Assembly: GCA_021841985.1 (NCBI GenBank) | Contig: JAKCCP010000317.1 | Span: 1-5,179 of the forward strand | Direction: 5' to 3' | Origin: Pseudomonadota bacterium | GTDB lineage: Bacteria; Pseudomonadota; Alphaproteobacteria; Acetobacterales; Acetobacteraceae | Length of the DNA stretch: 5,179 bases | Shown here: positions 1 through 5,179 of the stretch, one piece after another | Layout of the letters: each line of letters starts with the position of its first letter | Position numbering within the stretch: position 1 is the first letter of the stretch | The notes under the pieces: model-generated | Database searches by the model: none | What the model was told of the DNA's origin: nothing | The model's input: only the letters and a program-made list of their open reading frames with translations | Program-made: the position numbers and the translations under genes

Positions 1-84
1 GGAGACGGTGTCCGGGGGGGAAGCGCGGCGGTGCCTTGCGCGCCGGTGGCGCTTCGGCTTTGCTGGCCGCGAAAGCGAGGCATG

Positions 85-720
85 ATGGCGGTGGTGCTGA
101 CGATTGCGCAACAGAAAGGCGGCGCCGGCAAGACCATGCTCGCCGCCCATCTCGGCGTCGCCTTCGCCGCCGGCCGGCGCGTCGCCCTCCTCGATATCGA
201 CCCGCAAAAGAGCCTGACCCGCTGGTTCGCCTTGCGCGCCGCGAGGCCGCCGGGAAAAGACCTCGCGCCGCTCGGCTTCTCGGACGTCTCGGGCTGGCGG
301 CTGGGGGCCGAACTCGACCGGCTCAAGCGCGATTTCGACCTGATCATCATCGACAGCCCGCCGCAGATCGCGACCGACGCCCGCACCGCGCTCCGCGCCG
401 CCGATCTCGTCCTGGTGCCGATCCAGCCGAGCCCGCCCGATCTCTGGGCGGCGGAGGGGACGCTGGCACTCGCCGCGAGCGAGCGCCGGGCGGCGCATCT
501 GGTGTTCAACCGCGCCAGCGCCGCCTCACGTCTCCGCCAGACGATGGCCGCCGAGATCGCCGAGCGCGGGCTCTCGCTGCTGGCGGGCGCGCTCGGCAAC
601 CGCGCCGGCTTCGCCAATGCCTTCGCCCGTGGCCTCGGCATCGGCGAGGCCGCGCCGAACTCCCGCGCCGGCACCGAACTCGCGGCGCTGGCGGCCGAAA
701 TCGATGGTTTTCTCGCGTGA
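85..720 (+). CDS. ParA/MinD-family ATPase, short orphan type
   Basis: This is a deviant-Walker P-loop ATPase of the ParA/Soj group, which bind DNA or membranes as ATP-dependent dimers to position plasmids, chromosomes or other cargo. Counting from the ATG at 85 (211 aa), the sequence shows the deviant Walker A KGGAGKT at residues 11-17 (signature Lys11, P-loop Lys16), the Walker A' region LLDIDPQKS with Asp37 and Asp39, and the Walker B strand LIIIDSPP with Asp90. A typical [14 protein letters not shown] segment follows, and the C-terminus [14 protein letters not shown] is typical of the family. The length fits the short ParA subgroup that lacks an N-terminal DNA-binding domain. The start is uncertain: tandem ATGs lie at 82 and 85, and GAGG at 77-80 spaces better for 85. 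An in-frame GTG at 31 would add a non-conserved, Arg/Cys-containing leader and has no ribosome site. No ParB follows; the next gene is glpK, overlapping by four bases. Family assignment is secure, but the cargo is unknown. Confidence 0.9.
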   Translation: MAVVLTIAQQKGGAGKTMLAAHLGVAFAAGRRVALLDIDPQKSLTRWFALRAARPPGKDLAPLGFSDVSGWRLGAELDRLKRDFDLIIIDSPPQIATDARTALRAADLVLVPIQPSPPDLWAAEGTLALAASERRAAHLVFNRASAASRLRQTMAAEIAERGLSLLAGALGNRAGFANAFARGLGIGEAAPNSRAGTELAALAAEIDGFLA

Positions 721-2252
721 CCGAAAGCCCCGGAAAATCCTATATCGGCGCGATCGACCAGGGCACCACCAGCACCCGCTTCATCATTTTCGATCGCGAG
801 GCGCGGGTTGTCGCGCTCGATCAGCGCGAACACCGCCAGATCACCCCCGCCCCCGGGCTCGTCGAGCATGACGCCGCGGAAATCCTCGCCAATACCCGCG
901 CGAGCATCGAAGCGGCGCTGGCCACAGCCGGGCTCGGCGCCGCCGATCTCGCCGCGATCGGCATCACCAATCAGCGCGAAACCACCCTGATCTGGGAGCG
1001 CGCGAGCGGCCGCCCCCTCGGCCCGGCTCTCGTCTGGCAGGATACCAGGGTCGCGCCGATGGTCGCGCGTCTTGCCGCCGAGGGCGGCATCGACCGTTTC
1101 CGCGCCAAGACCGGCCTGCCGCTCGCGAGCTATTTCTCGGCGCTCAAGCTCCGCTGGCTGCTCGATAACATTCCCGGCGCCCGGGCGCGCGCCGAAGCGG
1201 GCGAGGTGCTGTTCGGCACGATCGATTCCTGGCTCGCCTGGAACCTCACCGGCGGAAGCGGAGGCGGGCTTCACATCACCGATGTCACCAATGCCAGCCG
1301 CACCCAGCTCATGGCGCTGGCGAGCTGCGACTGGGACGACGATCTGCTCGCCGCCTTCGCCATTCCGCGCGCCTGTCTGCCGCGGATCGTCTCATCCGCC
1401 GGGATGCTGGGCGAGATCAAAGATCCGCCGCTCTCCGGCGTGCCACTCGCCGCCCTGCTCGGGGACCAGCAGGCGGCGCTGGTCGGCCAGGCCTGTTTTT
1501 CCCCCGGCGAGGCCAAGAACACCTACGGCACCGGCAGTTTTCTTCTGATGAACACCGGCGAGACGCCGATCTTCTCGCGCGCCGGGCTGATCACCACCCT
1601 CGCCTACCGCTTCGGCGACGCGGCGCCCCGCTATGCGCTCGAAGGCTCGATCGCCATCACCGGCGCGCTGGTGCAGTGGCTGCGCGACCAGCTCGGCCTG
1701 ATCGAAAGCGCGCCCGAGATCGAGGCGCTGGCGGCGACCGTGCCCGATAATGGCGGCGTCTACATCGTGCCGGCGTTTTCCGGGCTCTATGCGCCGTATT
1801 GGAACGAGGCGGCACGAGGCCTGATCATCGGGTTGACGCGCTTTGCCGGGCGCGGCCAGATCGCGCGCGCCGCCCTCGAAGCCACCGCCTATCAGATCCG
1901 CGACGTCGTGCGGGCGATGGCGGAAGACAGCGGGATTCCCCTCCGCGCGCTGAAATGCGACGGCGGCATGGCGGCGAATGATCTGCTGCTGCAATTCCAG
2001 GCCGATATCCTCGACCTCCCGACGCTGCGGCCGAGCCTCACCGAAACCACCGCGCTCGGCGTCGCCTATGCCGCCGGGCTCGCGGCCGGGATCTGGCGCG
2101 AGCCCTCGGAGATCGCGAGCCACTGGCGTCTCGGCCGCGCCTTCACCCCGGCGATGACGGCGAGAAGGCGCGACGCCTTGTGCCATGACTGGGCGCGGGC
2201 GGTCGCGCGGGCGCGCGACTGGGTCGAACCGGATTCCCCCCCCGATCGCTGA
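717..2252 (+). CDS. glpK: Glycerol kinase GlpK (FGGY family)
   Basis: A cytoplasmic enzyme that phosphorylates glycerol with ATP to sn-glycerol 3-phosphate, the entry step of glycerol use. The 511 aa protein is close to the usual length of about 500. Visible elements are the N-terminal phosphate loop IDQGTTSTR (Asp14), the glycerol-contact motif NQRETT (Arg87, Glu88), VWQDTR (Trp107), GDQQAA with the catalytic-base Asp250, NTYGTGSF, and [18 protein letters not shown]. Both FGGY signatures are recognisable: [13 protein letters not shown], and the RGLIIGLTR to AALEATAY segment. The start is a GTG inside the GTGA that ends the ParA gene; it gives the expected N-terminus a few residues before the first strand, and earlier in-frame starts would read through the ParA gene out of frame. 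The E. coli fructose-1,6-bisphosphate loop (GGKGGTR), the IIA-Glc contact segment and the activating His of the Firmicute enzymes are not conserved. An eight-C run lies just before the stop. No glpF or glpD is in view. Confidence 0.97.
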   Translation: MTESPGKSYIGAIDQGTTSTRFIIFDREARVVALDQREHRQITPAPGLVEHDAAEILANTRASIEAALATAGLGAADLAAIGITNQRETTLIWERASGRPLGPALVWQDTRVAPMVARLAAEGGIDRFRAKTGLPLASYFSALKLRWLLDNIPGARARAEAGEVLFGTIDSWLAWNLTGGSGGGLHITDVTNASRTQLMALASCDWDDDLLAAFAIPRACLPRIVSSAGMLGEIKDPPLSGVPLAALLGDQQAALVGQACFSPGEAKNTYGTGSFLLMNTGETPIFSRAGLITTLAYRFGDAAPRYALEGSIAITGALVQWLRDQLGLIESAPEIEALAATVPDNGGVYIVPAFSGLYAPYWNEAARGLIIGLTRFAGRGQIARAALEATAYQIRDVVRAMAEDSGIPLRALKCDGGMAANDLLLQFQADILDLPTLRPSLTETTALGVAYAAGLAAGIWREPSEIASHWRLGRAFTPAMTARRRDALCHDWARAVARARDWVEPDSPPDR

Positions 2253-2265
2253 GCGCTTGATCGGG
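2241..2265. repeat. Inverted repeat spanning the glpK stop codon
   Basis: CCCGATC at 2241-2247 is exactly complementary to GATCGGG at 2259-2265, giving a 7-bp stem with an 11-base loop that contains the glpK stop. No T-tract follows, so it is a poor intrinsic terminator. Its right arm overlaps the left half and spacer of the FNR-type box, so an RNA hairpin here would be a by-product of, or compete with, that site. It could be chance in such GC-rich DNA. Confidence 0.3.
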
Positions 2266-2270
2266 ATCAA
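2257..2270. promoter_or_regulatory. FNR/FixK/Anr-type binding site
   Basis: TTGATCGGGATCAA matches the classical FNR/FixK consensus TTGAT-N4-ATCAA at all ten specified bases and forms a palindrome with six-base arms. It starts five bases after the glpK stop, in the only intergenic gap of the window, about 80 bases before cydD. CRP/FNR-family regulators that sense low oxygen (FNR, FnrN, Anr, FixK) are known to control cytochrome bd genes in proteobacteria. The site centre, near 2263.5, would lie at about -41.5 if transcription starts near 2305, the class II activator position. Which regulator binds, and whether it activates, is inferred. Confidence 0.75.
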
Positions 2271-2293
2271 AGCCGAGACGTTCAAAACCTGTC

Positions 2294-2299
2294 GATAGA
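2294..2299 (+). promoter_or_regulatory. Candidate -10 element of a cydDC promoter
   Basis: GATAGA is a weak match to a -10 hexamer (central ATA retained) in the locally AT-richer stretch 2281-2299. It places a start site near 2305-2306, which puts the FNR-type box at about -41.5 to -42.5. No good -35 hexamer is seen, as expected for a class II activator-dependent promoter where the activator site covers that position. The support comes mainly from the spacing. Confidence 0.3.
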
Positions 2300-2304
2300 G
2301 CGCC

Positions 2305-2355
2305 ATGCCACCTTGTCTGTTTTGCCGCGCCATCGCATTGTGCGTTGCCACATGA
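2305..2355 (+). CDS. Possible 16-residue leader peptide upstream of cydD
   Basis: A 16-codon frame runs from the ATG at 2305 to a TGA at 2353-2355 that overlaps the proposed cydD ATG (2352) as ATGA. The peptide would be MPPCLFCRAIALCVAT, with a CxxC pair and a third Cys. The only ribosome-site-like sequence before it is a weak AGAG at 2297-2300, and it would be nearly leaderless if transcription starts near 2305. No ribosome site precedes the cydD ATG either, so translational coupling from this frame could explain how cydD is initiated. A chance ORF of this size is quite possible, so this is a candidate only. Confidence 0.2.
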   Translation: MPPCLFCRAIALCVAT

Positions 2356-4019
2356 GCGAGAAGAACCCGCAAGAAGCTGCCTGGCTCAAGGCCGAGAGCC
2401 GCGCGGCGCGGCGCTTGGTCGCGCCGTTGATCGGCCTCGGTCTGGTCGGTGTCGCGCTCGGCATCGGCCAGGCCGGCTGCATCGCCGCCATCCTCGCCCA
2501 TGCCTTGACCGGGCGGCCGGCCAGCGTCGCCATGCCGCTCGCCGGGTTCGCCCTCTTTGCCGTGCTCCGCGCCGGCAACGCCTATCTCGGTGAGATCGCG
2601 GCGAGCCGGGCCGGCATCGCCGGGCGGCGCCGGCTCCGCGCCGAGGTGATGGCGCGCCTGCTCGCCGCCGGCCCGGCGCTGCTCCGCCGCCAGCATTCCG
2701 GCGAACTCGCGACCGCCGCGATCGACCGCATCGAGGGGCTGGACGGATTCTATGGCCGCTGGCTGCCGGCCGCGGGCCTGGCCGTGCTCGGCCCGGCGCT
2801 GGTGCTGCTGGTCGCCGCGGTGATCGACCTTCGGGCCGCGCTGGCGCTGCTCCTCGCCGGGCTTCTGGTCCCGCTCGGCATGGCGTTCGCCGGAATCGGC
2901 GCCGCCCGCGCCGCCCGGCGGCAGTTTCTCGCCATGGCGCGGCTGCAGGCGCGGTTTCTCGACCGCGTGCGCGGCATCGCGACCCTCGTGCTCTATGGCC
3001 GCGCCGAGGACGAAGCCACCCGGCTTGCCGCCGCCGCCGATGAATTGCGCCGGCGCACCCTGCGGGTGCTGCGGGTCGCGTTCCTCTCCTCGGCCACGCT
3101 CGATCTCGCGATGGTCGCGGCCCTGGTCGGGTTCGCGCTCCGCCTCTGGAACGCGCCGGCGCCGGTCTCGGCGCTGTTTCTGCTGCTTCTGGTGCCGGAA
3201 TTCTTCGCCCCGCTCCGCGCCTTCGCCGCCGCCTATCAGGACCGGATGCAAGCGCATGCCAGCGCCGAGATGCTCGCCGCCCTGCCCCCGGCGCCGGCGC
3301 CGAGCCCGGCGGCGGCGGTCCGCCACGTGGTGGCGAGCGGGGTGAGTGTCGCTTTCACGGCGGTTTCCTTCACCTGGGATCCGGCGCGCGGTCCGGCGCT
3401 CGCCGATGTCAGCTTTCGGGTCAGCGCCGGCGAGAGTCTGGTGCTGGTCGGGCCGTCGGGGGCGGGAAAATCGACCATCCTCGAAATCCTGCTCGGCTTC
3501 ATCCGTCCCGATCAGGGTCGGGTGATGCTGAACGGCGCCGACATCACCACCATCGTGCCCGCGGCGCTCGCCGATCTCACCGCCTGGATCGGCCAGAAGC
3601 CGATGATTTTCGCCGGCACGCTCGCCGAGAATATCCGCTTCGCCCGTCCCGCCGCGAGCGACGCGGCAGTGCGCGAGGCGGCCCGCCTCGCCCGGGTCGA
3701 TGCCTTCGCGGCGAACCTGCCGCACGGGCTCGAAACCGAGATCGGCGAGGACGGTTTCGGCCTCTCGGGCGGCGAGGCGCAGCGCGTCGCGATCGCCCGC
3801 GCCTATCTCAAGAACGCCCCGCTGCTGCTGCTCGACGAGCCGACCGCGCATCTCGACCCGGCGACCGAGGCCGAGGTGATCGAGAGCCTGCGCCGGCTTG
3901 CGATCGGGCGGACGGTGATCCTCGCGAGCCACTCCGCCGCAGCGCGCGAATTCGGCGGCCGCCGTGTCGATCTCCGCGCGGGGCGGGTGGTCGCGCTCGC
4001 GGCGCGGGGCGCGGCATGA
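2352..4019 (+). CDS. cydD: CydD, subunit of the CydDC ABC exporter for cytochrome bd assembly
   Basis: An inner-membrane ABC half-transporter that pairs with CydC. CydDC is required for cytochrome bd assembly; it was first described as a cysteine/glutathione exporter and more recently reported as a heme transporter. The 555 aa protein has a membrane domain with hydrophobic segments near residues 22-51, 57-79, 137-157, 160-182, 244-263 and 272-288. CydD hallmarks are FLDRVRGIATLVLYGRAE, LRVAFLSS and PEFFAPLR. The nucleotide-binding domain carries Walker A GPSGAGKST (367-375, Lys373), Q-loop Gln415, signature LSGGEAQ (471-477), Walker B LLLLDEP with Asp495 and Glu496, and H-loop His527, so it looks catalytically intact. 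The loop between the last two membrane segments is shorter than in E. coli CydD. The start at 2352 gives a CydD-like N-terminus (EAAWLKAESRAARR) but lacks a clear ribosome site; GTG at 2340 and TTG at 2313 are in-frame alternatives. An FNR-type box lies upstream, and cydC overlaps the stop. Confidence 0.95.
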   Translation: MSEKNPQEAAWLKAESRAARRLVAPLIGLGLVGVALGIGQAGCIAAILAHALTGRPASVAMPLAGFALFAVLRAGNAYLGEIAASRAGIAGRRRLRAEVMARLLAAGPALLRRQHSGELATAAIDRIEGLDGFYGRWLPAAGLAVLGPALVLLVAAVIDLRAALALLLAGLLVPLGMAFAGIGAARAARRQFLAMARLQARFLDRVRGIATLVLYGRAEDEATRLAAAADELRRRTLRVLRVAFLSSATLDLAMVAALVGFALRLWNAPAPVSALFLLLLVPEFFAPLRAFAAAYQDRMQAHASAEMLAALPPAPAPSPAAAVRHVVASGVSVAFTAVSFTWDPARGPALADVSFRVSAGESLVLVGPSGAGKSTILEILLGFIRPDQGRVMLNGADITTIVPAALADLTAWIGQKPMIFAGTLAENIRFARPAASDAAVREAARLARVDAFAANLPHGLETEIGEDGFGLSGGEAQRVAIARAYLKNAPLLLLDEPTAHLDPATEAEVIESLRRLAIGRTVILASHSAAAREFGGRRVDLRAGRVVALAARGAA

Positions 4020-5179
4020 GGACGGCGATCCGGCCGGTGTTGCGGATCATCGCGCTCTGGCGGCGGCGCTGGCCGATGCTCGCGCTCGGCGGCATCATAG
4101 CCCTCGCTTCCGCCGCCGCCGGGGTCGCGCTGATGGCCGGCGCCGGTGGCCGGCTCGCCGGCGGCCTGATCGGCGCCGCGGCGATGGTCGGCGGGCTGCG
4201 CCTCCTTGGCGCGAGCCGCGTCGTTCTCCGCTATCTCGAACGGCTGGTCAGCCATGACGCGATGTTCCGGGCGCTCGGCGATCTCCGGGTCTGGTTCTTC
4301 CGTGGCCTCGCGCGCAGCACTGCCGGCGGTCTCGGCTTTCGCCGCGCCGGCGACGTGCTCGCCCGTCTGGTCAATGATATCGAGGCGCTGGACGGGCTCT
4401 ATCTCCGTCTCCTGATCCCGCTCGCGACGATTCTGGTGCTGCTGCCGTCGCTGATCGTCGTCGCCGCGCGCCGAAACCCGCTGCTTGCGTTGGCGCTCGC
4501 GGCGCTGTTCCTGCTCGCCGCCCTCATCCTCCCCTGGCGCGCGGCGCGCGGCACCCTGGCCGCCGGCGAGCGTCTCGGCCAGGCGATGGCGGGCCTGCGC
4601 GTCGCCGTTCTCGATGCGGTGAGCGGCATCCGCGAGGTGCGCGTCTTCGGCGCCGAGGGTCGGATGCTGGCGCTGGTGCAGGCGCGGAGCGGCGCGCTGT
4701 TCGCGGCCCAGCATGACGAGGCGCGCGGCCTCGCCCGCGCCGGGGCGGCGGCCATGCTCGCCGGACAGGCGGCGGTGTTCGCGGTTTTGCTGCTGGCGGC
4801 GCTGGCGCCGGCGGGGCCGGGCGGGGTGACGGTCGCGACCCTGCTGTTCCTGACCCTCGCCGCGTTCGAGGCGATCGCTGTGCTGCCCCGCGCCGGCGCC
4901 GTCGCAGGAAGGATCGCCGCCGCCGCGGCGCGGGTCGTGGATGCCGCCGAGGAGACCATGGCGACGGCGGAGCCGCCACCGCCACGCCACCCGCCGCGCG
5001 GCCACGCGCTCCGCTTCGAGGCGGTCTCGTTCCGCTGGCGAGCCGATCGCCGCCTGGTTTTCGACGGGCTCGGCCTGGAACTCCCGGAAGGCGCCCATGC
5101 CGCGCTGCTCGGCCCTTCGGGCGCGGGGAAATCGACCCTCGCCGCACTCGCGCTCAAGGTCGCGCGGCCGGAAGGCGGG
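4016..5179 (+). CDS. cydC: CydC, partner subunit of the CydDC ABC exporter (3'-truncated by the window)
   Basis: The second half-transporter of the CydDC complex. The frame is open from the ATG at 4016 to the window edge (388 codons, no stop). The ATG overlaps the cydD stop as ATGA, indicating translational coupling and matched expression of the heterodimer. The CydC hallmark RYLERLVSHDAMF is at residues 72-84; His80 aligns with E. coli CydC His85, reported as a heme ligand. ALDGLYLRLLIP follows at 124-135. Hydrophobic segments lie near 20-40, 47-65, 132-152, 157-177, 247-262 and 268-285. A proline-rich linker (EPPPPRHPPRGH) precedes the nucleotide-binding domain, whose Walker A GPSGAGKST is at 366-374. 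The rest of that domain is outside the window. The segment that in E. coli CydC reads LSGWFLSASA is replaced here by a Gly/Ala-rich LMAGAGGRLAG stretch, a possible lineage feature. Confidence 0.93.
   Translation, partial: MRTAIRPVLRIIALWRRRWPMLALGGIIALASAAAGVALMAGAGGRLAGGLIGAAAMVGGLRLLGASRVVLRYLERLVSHDAMFRALGDLRVWFFRGLARSTAGGLGFRRAGDVLARLVNDIEALDGLYLRLLIPLATILVLLPSLIVVAARRNPLLALALAALFLLAALILPWRAARGTLAAGERLGQAMAGLRVAVLDAVSGIREVRVFGAEGRMLALVQARSGALFAAQHDEARGLARAGAAAMLAGQAAVFAVLLLAALAPAGPGGVTVATLLFLTLAAFEAIAVLPRAGAVAGRIAAAAARVVDAAEETMATAEPPPPRHPPRGHALRFEAVSFRWRADRRLVFDGLGLELPEGAHAALLGPSGAGKSTLAALALKVARPEGG

Noticed and set aside
40..52. Small hairpin GCGCC-GGT-GGCGC upstream of the ParA gene as a possible terminator
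   Set aside because: It has only a 5-bp stem with a 3-base loop and no convincing T-tract after it, which is easily chance at this GC content.
1..84. Possible promoter or centromere-like repeats before the ParA gene
   Set aside because: No direct repeats, parS-like palindrome or credible -35/-10 pair is visible in this short GC-rich stretch. Any promoter may lie outside the window.
36..716. Upstream extension of the glpK frame through the ParA gene
   Set aside because: The extension is an Arg/Pro-rich out-of-frame reading of the ParA gene with no kinase motifs. The real GlpK N-terminus begins at the GTG at 717.
1392..3932. Very long open frame on the minus strand (846 codons) across glpK, the intergenic gap and cydD
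   Set aside because: Its translation is low-complexity and rich in Arg, Gly, Asp, Glu and His without domain motifs, typical of the antisense of GC-rich coding DNA. The plus strand carries well-recognised glpK and cydD through the same interval.
3803..5098. Long minus-strand open frame (431 codons) opposite the end of cydD and cydC
   Set aside because: It shows the same antisense composition artefact, rich in Arg, Ala, Glu and Gln with no recognisable fold, and lies opposite confidently identified cydD and cydC.
2352..5179. Reading the two ABC proteins as generic lipid or multidrug exporters (MsbA-like)
   Set aside because: The paired overlapping half-transporters carry CydD-specific (FLDRVRG, PEFFAPLR) and CydC-specific (RYLERLVSHDA) sequences in the canonical order, which favours CydDC.

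Overview
The window is a very GC-rich (about 70% by eye), tightly packed bacterial segment with every gene on the + strand. The strong G/C bias at third codon positions, the FNR/FixK-type site and the flavour of the proteins suggest an alphaproteobacterium. Acetobacteraceae or another Rhodospirillales-like lineage is possible, but this is an inference of low to moderate confidence because there is no rRNA or other marker gene.

Region 1 (about 85-2252) is a two-gene unit. A short, orphan-looking ParA/MinD-type ATPase is followed by a complete glycerol kinase gene (glpK). The glpK GTG start overlaps the ParA stop in a GTGA quartet, so the two are probably co-transcribed and translationally coupled. 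No ParB, centromere-like repeat, glpF or glpD is visible in the window.

Region 2 (2253-2351) is the only real intergenic space. It carries a perfect FNR/FixK/Anr-type box, TTGAT-CGGG-ATCAA at 2257-2270, just after the glpK stop. A weak candidate -10 element follows at the distance expected for a class II FNR-activated promoter. It also contains a tiny cysteine-containing reading frame whose stop overlaps the cydD start; its status is speculative.

Region 3 (2352 to the end) is a cydDC operon encoding the two halves of the heterodimeric ABC exporter needed to assemble cytochrome bd oxidase. cydD is complete. cydC overlaps it by ATGA and runs off the window shortly after its Walker A motif. The FNR-type box upstream fits the low-oxygen induction known for cytochrome bd systems, and cydA/cydB may lie downstream, outside the window.

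Nothing here amounts to an undescribed system. The points most worth a second look are the FNR-like box that ties cydDC to oxygen control, the unexplained ParA-glpK coupling, the loss of classical allosteric and PTS regulatory positions in GlpK, and a substitution at a reported heme-site position in CydD.
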